This document shows, one piece after another, positions 1 to 9,421 of a stretch of DNA of 64,000 nucleotides. The position numbers and the translations under genes are program-made. The number at the start of each line of letters is the position of its first letter. The first letter of the stretch is position 1. The notes under the pieces are model-generated. The model was not told where the DNA came from and ran no database searches. It was given only the letters and a program-made list of their open reading frames with translations. The DNA is from an uncultured Bacteroidales bacterium (GTDB lineage: Bacteria; Bacteroidota; Bacteroidia; Bacteroidales; Muribaculaceae). The stretch is taken from the NCBI GenBank assembly GCA_900542185.1, contig UQMZ01000008.1, forward strand, positions 1 to 64,000, in the 5' to 3' direction.

Positions 1-28
1 GGCAGCGTCAGATGTGTATAAGAGACAG
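1..28. other. Nextera sequencing adapter remnant (not genomic)
   Basis: Bases 1-28 match the 3' 28 bases of the Illumina Nextera read-1 adapter, including the whole 19-bp transposase mosaic end at 10-28 (AGATGTGTATAAGAGACAG). This is a library artefact left at the contig end, so the true genome sequence begins at or after base 29. It also means any open frame that starts at base 12-14 is artificial at its N-terminus. Confidence 0.97.
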
Positions 29-145
29 CTACACCTCCCTCATCCTCATCCCATCTCTCTCCTCTCCCTCTCTCATCTGCCTCCCCCCTTCCTCTGCCCC
101 TCCTCTCCCTCTTCCTTTCCTCTCCCTCTTCTTCCTCTCCCTTCC
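29..145. repeat. Low-complexity pyrimidine tract
   Basis: About 115 bases made almost only of C and T, built from short CTC/CCT/TTCC runs, lying between the adapter and the first gene. Nothing else in the window has this composition. It could be a genuine leader or a low-quality assembly end. No promoter motif is visible in it. Confidence 0.6.
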
Positions 146-214
146 CGCGCGGAGCCGTTCCGTTTTGGAGCGAAGCTCCAATTTGAATTATCAACACTCA
201 AACCCAACCCCACT

Positions 215-3200
215 ATGGCTTTCAAAAAAGGCGAAATCATCCTTTTCGAAGTAGACAGGTCGGTAATCGACCCGGAATTCATTAACATCAAGACAGGCTC
301 CGTCCATGGTCTGAACGACACCGTACAGGTTCCGAAACTCCCGTTTCAAAAAGAATCCGACTACAATCTTCCCGATTACATAGCATGCCGCATCATTACT
401 TCTTATAATGGCGCCGTAACAGTGAAACAGCATCTGCCTGCCATTATTTACGAACTCTACAACGACACATATCACCGTAACGACAGCATCGAATGCACCG
501 TGACTTACGTGCCTCTGGACCGCATTCACGACAAATTCAAGGTGGTGGACAGCAATGGCTTGATATTCAGCGTGCAGGACCGCAACGCCATGCTGCAGAA
601 AGGCCAGAAGGTCAGTTGTAAGTTCCAGTCGCTCAGCAAGGTGGGCTGCATACTGCGTTTCGACAACGACAGCGCGCGTCTGCCATTCTACGAACCGAAA
701 TCGCTGGCCGAGAAATTAGGCTTATCCTCCACGCTGGTCAACTTTATCAAGGAATTATGGACCACGGGAGCGGATTACGAGTATCTGAAGAGCGATCTGG
801 ACAACCACAATCCATTATGGTTCATCAACAAGATGCGCCTCACCCTGAGCACATTCCCCTGGGGCATGACGGCCGACACACTCAAATACCGCATATCGGA
901 GGTCAGTCAGTTTATGTCAGCATTACGTGCAGGCGCCCTTTACTTTCTGGAGGACTCCGACTTCCTGGAGGGACTCGCCTTCGAACCACGCAAGTCAATG
1001 CAGCAGCAGATCACCACACTGGTGGAATCCGTGCAGCCCTACGAGCAATTCATGGGCCTGTTGCGCAACGACAAGCTCGATGAATTCGTAAGCTCCATAT
1101 TCGCCAAGCTGGAGAAGTCCGGCTATCTGTATCATCCGGATCAGGCGTTCGGAGTGCTGATGATGATTTTCCGCCTGTACCCGCACAAGGTCAGCGACTA
1201 TCTGAACAGCATATTCCAGAGCATCTTCACGCGTAACATCGAGAACTGGGAGCGCGAACCGTTCCGTACGGCCTTCGTAGAGCAGTTCGAGATGTATCTC
1301 CGGCAGGCGGCCGCCAGTATCGACGGACTGCCGCAGGCCGAGACCCGCAGTCAGAAAGAAAAGGTGCTGACCGCAGTCACGGCCACGGCTCTAAAGATTC
1401 TGCTCTCGAAGCCGGGAACCGACCTGAACCGTACTTATTCCTATTATTACCGTTACATATCGCTGCTCAGCACCAACAGGACCCGCAACGTGCTGAACCA
1501 GTCCATGGGGGCGCTGTTCGGATGCACGTCGCTGACCAAGCCGCTGTATTCACAGCTTCGCGATCCGATGTATCTGGTGGCGGCGGTCGCCACCCGTACC
1601 ATAAACTCTCCGTTGTCGCTGATTCGCGGCAACCACAGGTTCTCCGCCGGACCGGTGGAATTCTCTATCAGTCCCGAAGGAATGGAACTGACACGCACCG
1701 ACTCGTCACGAGATCCGGAACAGGCCGTGCCTTCGGTGCTGATGCAATGGATACATCCCTCCATCATGATCGGGGGAATCAAGGGAATGTCCGGATCCAA
1801 GATCAAGAGGATGAACGACCATAACACATGGTGGAACGACATTGAACACGAGCTGTTCCGTCGCGACGAGGCTGCCGTGAAGGCCGAGCATACACATTAT
1901 ACCGTCAAGGCCGAGCCGGGCGATGTGGTGACTATCGCGATAGACTCGATGCTTCGTGACGACGACCAGGGCAATCCCCGCTTCCTATGCAGTATCATAG
2001 ACGAGGATTATGAAGCCGGCTCCGGATATATCGACTGCAAGGATGTAGTGGGATACCGAGTGCGCTATCTGGACGACAGCTGCTGGCATGACGCCAACGG
2101 CAAACCGCTGCAGTTCCGCGCCACGGTGGCCGACATGGATAATGACGGATCATACCACTTCTCGCTGCTGGAGCAGGCAGCCGAATACGTGCGCGACAAT
2201 ATGGACATCAACACCGAGTATCGCGCCGTAATCACCAATGCCGAAAACATTACCGAAGGCCACAACTTCAGCGCGCTGACCCTGAAAGGGTTCGGCCTGT
2301 TCGTGGAAGCGGATTCCAGTTTCGATATCCGTAACAGCGACATCGTCAACGTGAAACTGTACAGCGTATCGGGAGGCGTGATCAACGGATATATCACCGA
2401 GAAACTCGATAAATATGCCGACAATTTCACCACGTCCGACGCATTCAGAAACATATTCCGCGCCTTGTCTCTGAACGGCGATACGGATATGGACGCCGAC
2501 GAACAGATGGAGGAAGAATACGACGAGCTGTTGCCCGACGACATGCAGGAGCTGGTGGAGATAATCCGCTACGCGGCCATAGCGGAGAAAGACCTGCTGG
2601 AAGCTTACGACTATCTGCGTCTGGCACGCATACTGGCCTTGATGGCGGACGACAAGGAAACGGCCGAGGCTCTCGCCACTCATTCCGAACTTCTGCTGAT
2701 GCACGATTTCTACGCCACCAACAAACGCATCGACCTGTCCGATCTCTCAAGACTGGAACAGGAAAGCCTGAAAGTGCCTATCCTCACCAGCATGTACCGA
2801 CGTCTGGAAATGGTAGCCTGGATGGGCGACGAAAACTACAATCCCAGACTATACGAGATAGCCCAGAATCCCGAGTCGTCCGAACTGGACCGCACCATAG
2901 CAAGGATGGTGCTGTCGTTCAACATGATGTCGGACGTAAGCGACAATTCCGAGGAGATTTGCTCCAGGCTGCGCAAGGAAATAGGCAATGCGCTGGATGT
3001 GGTCAGCGACACCCGACTGGGCAAATATTACGGCTCGGAATCCAAATTCATCGAGTTCAAGACAAGCATCGTGTATCCGGCCGTGGCACGCGGCCAGAAA
3101 ATGTATCCCGACCCGATGACCCAGCAGGATCATATCCTGTCGCGCATAGCCGGGTTCCTGAATGCAGAAGGTGGCACCCTCTTCTTAGGAGTAAATAACG

Positions 3201-4321
3201 AAGGTTATGCCGCCGGGCTGCCCGATGACTTCGAATATTTCCGCACGCATACCCTTGTGGCGGGGAAACATCAGCATAAGATAACGGACGCCGACAAGCT
3301 GCAGGTATATATCGACAATCTGCTGGCCGACAATTTCGGACCCACCGCCTTGGCCCGTATCTCGGTATCGGTCGACGATGACGAGTTGAACCGCGAGAAA
3401 GGGCGCGTGGTGATACGCTTCGACATTGAAAAGAGTCTGGAGCCGATTTACTACAAGGACCGCCTGTATGTCCGTCTGTCCGGTCAGTCCACCAAATACT
3501 TTACCGGACAGGATGAAGAGGAATTCAAGCGCGACCGCCAACGTCAGCTGGCGGAACTGGAAGACCGCAGCCGGCTTCATGCGGAAGCCCTGAGGGCCGA
3601 AGCCGAGGCAACCGCATCCAAAACGGCAGACAGTACCGCGGCTTCAGATGCCGGCGCATCGGAATCCCAGGGAGTCATAAATGACCGGGATGCCGCCGCT
3701 ACTCCGGATTCCGGCGCCTATACCTCTTCATGGCGTCCCAATGTGCTGCACGACTACGACGAAGGATATTCAGAACCCTTCGGCTACCTCTACTTCGACA
3801 AGAAGGGAAACGTGGAATTCAGTCCCACCGACCTGTATTGCGAAGGTGACTGCATACTGAGTCTGATTATTCCGCACGACAAGGAACACGCCAATCTGGT
3901 GATGTGTTACGAGAACGGCGAGCCGTTGCGTATTCCTCTGGCAGAGATATACGAAAAGGGCGCAAACACCAAGATAAAATATGGCACAAAGTCTCCCCTG
4001 CGTTTCGCCGCCATTGCCGATGACCGCGAAGGCATTCTGAGTTTCGTGGCCGATAATTCCGGGAATGTCTATTTCCGCGTGGAACCATTGACGGAAATAG
4101 AACAGGGGCATGTAAACTCCGATGGTAAAAGTGCCGTATCCAGCACCTTGAATCATGTATGCGGCTGGGAAATCGTATCCGCTCAGTCCATGCCCGGCAT
4201 GTCGAGCGCGCTCAAGTCATCGCTGAAACGCAAGGCTCTCGGCGCGCCGTTGCGCACCAACGAGAACAAACCGGACCTGATGGAAAAGATGGCATATATC
4301 ATCAACTCATGCCATGCCTGA
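215..4321 (+). CDS. Very large AlbA_2 (Schlafen-type) ATP-binding domain protein
   Basis: A 1368-residue protein. The chosen start is the ATG at 215 (MAFKKGEIILFE); the frame is open back to the adapter but that part reads like pyrimidine-tract translation. The first ~170 residues have a beta-rich, OB/S1-like look. The middle is helical with no family I recognise. Around residues 935-1100 lies a Schlafen AlbA_2 domain, shown by SKFIEFKTSIVYP, then AGFLNAEGGTLFLGVNNEG, typical of the nucleic-acid/ATP-binding slog. An Ala/Glu-rich charged linker follows, then a ~200-residue C-terminal domain. AlbA_2 proteins are usually linked to RNA or DNA binding or regulation. The function here is unknown. 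The end overlaps menD by 8 bp, so the two are probably cotranscribed. Confidence 0.85.
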   Translation: MAFKKGEIILFEVDRSVIDPEFINIKTGSVHGLNDTVQVPKLPFQKESDYNLPDYIACRIITSYNGAVTVKQHLPAIIYELYNDTYHRNDSIECTVTYVPLDRIHDKFKVVDSNGLIFSVQDRNAMLQKGQKVSCKFQSLSKVGCILRFDNDSARLPFYEPKSLAEKLGLSSTLVNFIKELWTTGADYEYLKSDLDNHNPLWFINKMRLTLSTFPWGMTADTLKYRISEVSQFMSALRAGALYFLEDSDFLEGLAFEPRKSMQQQITTLVESVQPYEQFMGLLRNDKLDEFVSSIFAKLEKSGYLYHPDQAFGVLMMIFRLYPHKVSDYLNSIFQSIFTRNIENWEREPFRTAFVEQFEMYLRQAAASIDGLPQAETRSQKEKVLTAVTATALKILLSKPGTDLNRTYSYYYRYISLLSTNRTRNVLNQSMGALFGCTSLTKPLYSQLRDPMYLVAAVATRTINSPLSLIRGNHRFSAGPVEFSISPEGMELTRTDSSRDPEQAVPSVLMQWIHPSIMIGGIKGMSGSKIKRMNDHNTWWNDIEHELFRRDEAAVKAEHTHYTVKAEPGDVVTIAIDSMLRDDDQGNPRFLCSIIDEDYEAGSGYIDCKDVVGYRVRYLDDSCWHDANGKPLQFRATVADMDNDGSYHFSLLEQAAEYVRDNMDINTEYRAVITNAENITEGHNFSALTLKGFGLFVEADSSFDIRNSDIVNVKLYSVSGGVINGYITEKLDKYADNFTTSDAFRNIFRALSLNGDTDMDADEQMEEEYDELLPDDMQELVEIIRYAAIAEKDLLEAYDYLRLARILALMADDKETAEALATHSELLLMHDFYATNKRIDLSDLSRLEQESLKVPILTSMYRRLEMVAWMGDENYNPRLYEIAQNPESSELDRTIARMVLSFNMMSDVSDNSEEICSRLRKEIGNALDVVSDTRLGKYYGSESKFIEFKTSIVYPAVARGQKMYPDPMTQQDHILSRIAGFLNAEGGTLFLGVNNEGYAAGLPDDFEYFRTHTLVAGKHQHKITDADKLQVYIDNLLADNFGPTALARISVSVDDDELNREKGRVVIRFDIEKSLEPIYYKDRLYVRLSGQSTKYFTGQDEEEFKRDRQRQLAELEDRSRLHAEALRAEAEATASKTADSTAASDAGASESQGVINDRDAAATPDSGAYTSSWRPNVLHDYDEGYSEPFGYLYFDKKGNVEFSPTDLYCEGDCILSLIIPHDKEHANLVMCYENGEPLRIPLAEIYEKGANTKIKYGTKSPLRFAAIADDREGILSFVADNSGNVYFRVEPLTEIEQGHVNSDGKSAVSSTLNHVCGWEIVSAQSMPGMSSALKSSLKRKALGAPLRTNENKPDLMEKMAYIINSCHA

Positions 4322-6137
4322 TATGGATACGGCCAAGACCAATTGCCGCGTGCTGTTCGATGTATTGACGGCACAGGGACTGCGCGCTGCCGTGGCAAGC
4401 CCCGGCAGCCGCAACGCACCCTTGCTGATGGCCATAGCCGCACGGCCGCAGATCAGATCACATGTCATTGTCGACGAACGCGCCGCCGCGTTCGTCGCCC
4501 TTGGTATGGCCATGGCCTCCAACAGACCCGTGGTGCTGTGCTGCACATCCGGATCGGCACTCCTGAATTACGCTCCGGCCGTAGCCGAGGCATTCCACCG
4601 CCATGTGCCGATCATCGTAGTGTCGGCCGACAGGCCACGTCGATGGATCGACCAGAATGATTCGCAGACCATGCGCCAGCCCGGCGCACTGCGGAACATA
4701 GTAAAGAAAAGTTTTGACATTCCCGTTTCTGACGGAGAATCGGTCGAATGCGGCAATACGGCATTCAATTCCGAATATGAATGGTATGTGAACCGCATGG
4801 CCAACGAGGCATGGCTGACGGCTACCTCCGGCATCCCAGGTCCGGTACACATAAATGTGCGGATTGACGCGCCAATAGGTGAGACAACTGAGACTTCGGA
4901 TGCCTCCTCATCTCGGAAAATAAGGATTATGGAAGGGCCCAGGACCCTGACGCCGGCTCAATATAGAGAACTGGCCGCCAGCGTAATCGGCAAAAAGATA
5001 CTGGTGGTGGCGGGGTTCATGAATCCCGATTCAAAGCTCAATAAATCATTGGCCTCGTTTCTGCAGGTGCCCCAGACTGCCATCTGCGCCGAACCTCTGT
5101 CGAACCTGCACCTTGCAGGACATTCTGACGCCTGCGTCACGGACTTGGTTCTGGCTGCCGATGATGAGACCATACAATCATTGCGTCCGGATGTCATCAT
5201 TTCCACAGGAGGCGCCGTCGTGTCGTCGCGACTCAAGAAATTTTTGCGTTCTTGTCCGGATGCTGATTGCTGGACTTTAGGCGATACCGATTCGGGAGTG
5301 GACTGTTTCCAGTCGCTGACACGCCACATTGAAGCAGATCCGGCTCTTTTTTTCCGAGGGTTCGCATCTATTGTCCGCTGGATGAAAGGCCACGGAACTT
5401 ATCCTGCCGAAAGCACTGCTTCGGATTATGCCGGAGCTTGGTGTAATGCCCGTCAGAAGGCCATAATACGAGCCAATGCATATCTCGGTGCCGCGCCATG
5501 GTCCGAGCTGAAAGCAATGGACAGACTCATGAATGCCTTACCCCGCAAATTCAATCTGTTTTTCTCAAACGGCATGGCAGTCAGATATGCGGGGCTTGGC
5601 CTGGCACCGATGCCGCACGCCTGCTGGTGCAACCGTGGCGTCTCGGGCATAGAGGGTGGCAACGCCACGGCCGTCGGGACAGCCGTGTGCTATGCCGGTC
5701 CGACAATGCTGGTCACAGGCGACATGTCCTTCTCTTATGCTCCGGAGATTATGGGACTGGACATTGTGCCTGACGATTTCAAGATTGTGGTTCTCAACAA
5801 CGGTGGGGGCGGCATATTCCGATGCATCCGCGCGACATCCGGACTTCCGATTCGGGAAGAAATGCTCTGCGCGACGCGCCAACTGCCGCTGGAAGGACTA
5901 TGCCGCGCATACGGATGGAATTACCTCCATGCCGACTCCGAGACAGCACTGAACGCGGTCCTCCCCGATCTGTTCGGCCCCGGACGTCATCTGCTCGAGA
6001 TTTCGGTCGACCCCTCCGTCTCTGCCTCCGTATTCACGGGACTGTTCAAACAGTCATTTGAGCCAGCGTCGATAGCAGGCGGTGGTGAAGTAACGGAAAA
6101 CCAAAGCCAACAGAAAAGTAATACAAAGATACACTGA
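4314..6137 (+). CDS. menD: 2-succinyl-5-enolpyruvyl-6-hydroxy-3-cyclohexene-1-carboxylate synthase (MenD)
   Basis: A thiamine-diphosphate enzyme of menaquinone synthesis that joins isochorismate and 2-oxoglutarate to give SEPHCHC with loss of CO2. Visible hallmarks are the ThDP-activating glutamate in VIVDERAAAFVALGMA, the SADRPRR segment, and the C-terminal cofactor motif TGDMSFSYA...VLNNGGGGIF. At 607 residues it is longer than the usual ~550-560: about 30 hydrophilic residues (SFEPASIAGGGEVTENQ...) follow the normal end. That tail is encoded over the 3' end of the convergent acyltransferase gene. The start ATG at 4314 overlaps the upstream gene by 8 bp. Menaquinone fits an anaerobic Bacteroidota respiratory chain. 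No other men genes are in the window. Confidence 0.95.
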   Translation: MPDMDTAKTNCRVLFDVLTAQGLRAAVASPGSRNAPLLMAIAARPQIRSHVIVDERAAAFVALGMAMASNRPVVLCCTSGSALLNYAPAVAEAFHRHVPIIVVSADRPRRWIDQNDSQTMRQPGALRNIVKKSFDIPVSDGESVECGNTAFNSEYEWYVNRMANEAWLTATSGIPGPVHINVRIDAPIGETTETSDASSSRKIRIMEGPRTLTPAQYRELAASVIGKKILVVAGFMNPDSKLNKSLASFLQVPQTAICAEPLSNLHLAGHSDACVTDLVLAADDETIQSLRPDVIISTGGAVVSSRLKKFLRSCPDADCWTLGDTDSGVDCFQSLTRHIEADPALFFRGFASIVRWMKGHGTYPAESTASDYAGAWCNARQKAIIRANAYLGAAPWSELKAMDRLMNALPRKFNLFFSNGMAVRYAGLGLAPMPHACWCNRGVSGIEGGNATAVGTAVCYAGPTMLVTGDMSFSYAPEIMGLDIVPDDFKIVVLNNGGGGIFRCIRATSGLPIREEMLCATRQLPLEGLCRAYGWNYLHADSETALNAVLPDLFGPGRHLLEISVDPSVSASVFTGLFKQSFEPASIAGGGEVTENQSQQKSNTKIH

Positions 6138-7121
6138 CAAAGGAAATAAAGCCGGTCCCTTCAGATCTATTGTCTTGAAAATAATTTCTCGTGCCACAGG
6201 ATGTGCTACGAACAGCATCGGACTCAGTCTGCCTATCCATATCCAGAAATTCCGCCATCCGGATATTCTCATGGACCATTTAGCCATAACAATTGCAACC
6301 ACCACACATGCCGGGACGGAGAATTGCCATGTAATCCAATTCATCATCGACGGCAGAATAAATACCGCCGAGAGAATGACAAGAATCACCGCAACACTGC
6401 GCCGTATCCTTGCCGTACGCCCATATAGAACGCCCATTACAAAAACAATGGCCCATCCGGTTACGTTATGTCGAATCCATGTCATCGTTTCCGATTCCGG
6501 AGGTGTGATCAGCTGTAACGCGACAGACAGCACGACACATGCCCACAACCACCACTTTGGCTTCCGATATATCAACAATGCGTAGACCACATAAAACTCC
6601 ATCGTCACTCCGAAATACCAGAACACTCCGGGCTTTGGCTTCCACCATGGATATACTACATCAGGCAACATGCTTGACTGACAGATGTAATCGACGATAT
6701 ATCTGGCTCCTAAATGCCCGTTGGGAATCGCAATCGACAATGTGACCAAGATCAAAGCCACAATTCCGGGAAGCATCAGAAAGAAGAGCTTGAGATAGTT
6801 GTGCAACAGAAACTGACCGGTCTTAAGGGAAGTGCGTCCACGCTCATATTTCATCACCAGTCCATATCCGGACAGAAACATGAACACCGGTACTCCGTAC
6901 CACCCGAAGAACGACATAATATCGAAAAACCAATTCAATGCCGTCGCTTTCGGAGTCATCAGCGACGTGATGTTGCTGTAAAAGAATTCAAATTCATTTT
7001 CCGAAGTCACACCTTGTATACTATGACAATAATTGTGAAACACTATCATCATGATGGCGATTCCCCTCATCACATATCCGCAGTCGCGGCTTATGGTCAG
7101 TTCCGTAAGTTTGTGAGACAT
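6054..7121 (-). CDS. Acyltransferase-3-like membrane protein
   Basis: A 355-residue integral membrane protein with about ten hydrophobic segments. The N-terminus (RGIAIMMIVFHNYCH) places a histidine in the first membrane helix, as in the acyltransferase family 3 (OafA/NodX-type), and GVPVFMFLSGYGLVMKYERG matches the conserved second-helix motif. These proteins move acyl groups onto surface sugars or other envelope molecules; the substrate cannot be read from sequence. It lies convergent to menD and overlaps its 3' end by 84 bp. It ends in LACRYF-like basic residues typical of the inside face. It is followed on the same strand, upstream, by the U32 protein gene, 22 bp away. Confidence 0.85.
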   Translation of the reverse strand: MSHKLTELTISRDCGYVMRGIAIMMIVFHNYCHSIQGVTSENEFEFFYSNITSLMTPKATALNWFFDIMSFFGWYGVPVFMFLSGYGLVMKYERGRTSLKTGQFLLHNYLKLFFLMLPGIVALILVTLSIAIPNGHLGARYIVDYICQSSMLPDVVYPWWKPKPGVFWYFGVTMEFYVVYALLIYRKPKWWLWACVVLSVALQLITPPESETMTWIRHNVTGWAIVFVMGVLYGRTARIRRSVAVILVILSAVFILPSMMNWITWQFSVPACVVVAIVMAKWSMRISGWRNFWIWIGRLSPMLFVAHPVAREIIFKTIDLKGPALFPLSVYLCITFLLALVFRYFTTACYRRWLK

Positions 7122-7143
7122 GAATTAAACTCTTAAGTCATGA

Positions 7144-8922
7144 TTAGTCTTTGAACAGGGACATCTCGCAACGGGCGCAGTCGAATGCGAGCCGAAAAGT
7201 ATGTGGACCTGTGGTGATGGTGAGAGGCTGTTTGAACCGACGACGTGTAGCCGGATCCTTGCAGTCGCGCTGACACACTCCCAATTCGCGGAGCATACAG
7301 TAGCGGGTGGTCATCACGGCTTGCGCATAACGCGGATTCTTTTCCACGGCGGTTTCAATTTCCTTGACGCCATGATCTTGGTAGAACTTACGGGCCATCA
7401 CATTCGCGACGTTGCCGCGCGCGTCAAGCTTACTTGCGGGATATAAGACGGCTTTGTCCTCGGGATGCCGGCGGTCGAATGGATAAGTTTCAATATTGAG
7501 CCTGTCCAGCATATCGGTGCCCTTGCGGCGCAGTTCGGTCAGTACGGAGGCAGGAATGAATGTGTCTGGATTCAGGCGGTTCTCAATATTGCGAAGACGG
7601 TAAACGGTGGCTCCCAACTTGCCTAACACCCGTTCGGGCTGCATCGGTTTTTGAGCCTTGTCCTTCAATACATCCTGCAACGATACCGTAGCCGTCAGAC
7701 CGCGTTCGTCTGTCAGCCGAAGGTTATCCTCATCTATTGTCATGTCCACCCACAGCTTGCGCTCTGACATACGGCTCGACATGAGCTTATTCCATTCTAT
7801 GTCATTAGTGCGATGGATTACCGCACCCTTGGGCAGTTCGAACGGTCGCGAGCCGATGATACGGCCGTTGCGGATACCGTTCACATTCACACCCTCGTAT
7901 TCGCCACGCGCATTGAAGAAACTGATGCCGTCGCCGTTATGCAGCATCGAGACGTCCGTTATCTCCTCGCCCATCGACTTGGGCGTCAGCAGCGATGCCA
8001 TCCTGCCGGGACGGCGCGATCCTAAGAAATAATCGGTAAATCCGCGATTGAAACTCTTATCAAGCCGCGGAGTGTAGTTTATGACACTTTCGCCGTATGA
8101 CGAGCGTATATAGCGCTCGGAATTCCGTGCTAAAATCTCGTCTATGGCATTGCGGTAATATGCCGTCACATTGCGGACATAATCCACATCCTTTAGCCTG
8201 CCTTCTATCTTGAACGACGACACACCGGCCTCAAGCATTTCCTCCAGATGGGGAGAGGCATTGAAATCGCGCAATGAAAGCAGATATTTGTCTTTCTCTA
8301 TCACCAGACCGTCGGCGTTGCGCAGCGTGTAAGGCATACGGCACATCTGCGCGCATTGTCCACGATTGGCACTGCGTCCCAGACATGCCTGACTCGCTCC
8401 GCAACGTCCGGAATAGCTGACACAGAGCGCGCCGTGCACGAAGCATTCCACAGGCACGCTGACAGTGTCGCAGATATCCTTGATTTCCGGTATTGTCAGC
8501 TCGCGTGCCAGCACAATCTGCGAACAGCCCACGGATTCCAGGAACCGGGCCTTGTCCGGCGTGCGTGTGTCGCATTGCGTGGATGCGTGCAGCGCTATGG
8601 GCGGGATGTCCATACGCAGTATCGACATGTCCTGCACTATCAGCGCGTCGACTCCGGCTTCATACAGACGGCATATCAATTCGCGCACCTGCTCCAGCTC
8701 GTTATCGTAAACCAAGGTATTTACCGTGACATATACACGGGCGCGATAAGTGTGCGCGAAGTCCACTACCTCACGGATATCCTCAATTGAATTTGCGGCA
8801 CGATGGCGTGCGCCATGACTCGTGGCGCCTATATACACGGCGTCGGCGCCGCTCAGGATCGCGGCCTTGGCCACTTCCTTGTTCGCCGCCGGCGACAACA
8901 GCTCTATCTTTCTCGGAGCCAT
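7144..8922 (-). CDS. U32 family peptidase-like protein (RlhA/TrhP-type RNA hydroxylation family)
   Basis: 592 residues beginning MAPRKIELLSPAANKEVAKAAILSGADAVYIG (start LLSPAAN and GADAVYIG are the family's barrel strands). The U32 signature appears as ECFVHGALCVSYSGRC, followed by further cysteines (CLGRSANRGQCAQMCR). The C-terminal part has another cysteine set (GVCQRDC and FDCARCEM). Members of U32 are annotated as collagenase-like peptidases, but the characterised E. coli members YegQ/TrhP and YdcP/RlhA act in hydroxylation of tRNA or 23S rRNA, with the cysteines binding an iron-sulfur cluster. I favour an RNA-modification role. It is 6 bp from smpB, another translation gene, probably in one transcript. 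Confidence 0.88.
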   Translation of the reverse strand: MAPRKIELLSPAANKEVAKAAILSGADAVYIGATSHGARHRAANSIEDIREVVDFAHTYRARVYVTVNTLVYDNELEQVRELICRLYEAGVDALIVQDMSILRMDIPPIALHASTQCDTRTPDKARFLESVGCSQIVLARELTIPEIKDICDTVSVPVECFVHGALCVSYSGRCGASQACLGRSANRGQCAQMCRMPYTLRNADGLVIEKDKYLLSLRDFNASPHLEEMLEAGVSSFKIEGRLKDVDYVRNVTAYYRNAIDEILARNSERYIRSSYGESVINYTPRLDKSFNRGFTDYFLGSRRPGRMASLLTPKSMGEEITDVSMLHNGDGISFFNARGEYEGVNVNGIRNGRIIGSRPFELPKGAVIHRTNDIEWNKLMSSRMSERKLWVDMTIDEDNLRLTDERGLTATVSLQDVLKDKAQKPMQPERVLGKLGATVYRLRNIENRLNPDTFIPASVLTELRRKGTDMLDRLNIETYPFDRRHPEDKAVLYPASKLDARGNVANVMARKFYQDHGVKEIETAVEKNPRYAQAVMTTRYCMLRELGVCQRDCKDPATRRRFKQPLTITTGPHTFRLAFDCARCEMSLFKD

Positions 8923-8928
8923 TGCTTG

Positions 8929-9381
8929 TTATTTCTTGAACAGACGGTCCAGTTGCCGCTTGTCGTCGCGTTCGCGCATGGTCTGACGCTTGTCGTACTC
9001 CTTCTTGCCCCGGCCCACGCCTATCACCATCTTGGCCAGTCCACGGTCGTTGATGAACACCCGCAGAGGAACGATAGTGAAGCCTGGATTCTCCGAAGCC
9101 TTCTGCAGCTTGGCTATCTCCTTGCGGTTAAGCAGCAACTTGCGGTCGCGTCGGGCCACGTGATTGTTGTACGACCCGTAGAAATATTCCGACACGTTCA
9201 TCTGCTTCACCCATACCTCGCCGTTTTCGATCAGACAGTAGGAGTCGACCAGCGATGCCTTTCCGTCGCGTATCGACTTTATCTCAGTGCCCGTCAACAC
9301 GATACCGGCGGTATATGTGTCGCCTATCTCGTAGTTGAAGCGCGCTTTCTTGTTCTGTATGTTAATATCCTTAGCCTTCAT
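8929..9381 (-). CDS. smpB: SsrA-binding protein SmpB
   Basis: 150 residues; binds tmRNA and brings it to stalled ribosomes for trans-translation. The sequence carries NKKARFNYEIGDTYTAGIVL, TGTEIKSIRDGKASLVDSY, and the basic C-terminal tail GRGKKEYDKRQTMRERD ending in LDRLFKK, all classic for SmpB. The length is standard. The tmRNA gene itself is not in the window. The gene lies directly upstream of the U32 gene (6-bp gap). Confidence 0.98.
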   Translation of the reverse strand: MKAKDINIQNKKARFNYEIGDTYTAGIVLTGTEIKSIRDGKASLVDSYCLIENGEVWVKQMNVSEYFYGSYNNHVARRDRKLLLNRKEIAKLQKASENPGFTIVPLRVFINDRGLAKMVIGVGRGKKEYDKRQTMRERDDKRQLDRLFKK

Positions 9382-9421
9382 TGCAGTCCAAAATTACACA
9401 AAGTGCCGCATATATCCAAAT

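Noticed and set aside
14..214. N-terminal extension of the AlbA_2 protein back to base 14
   Set aside because: It is translated from sequencing adapter and the pyrimidine tract; the ATG at 215 gives a normal protein start.
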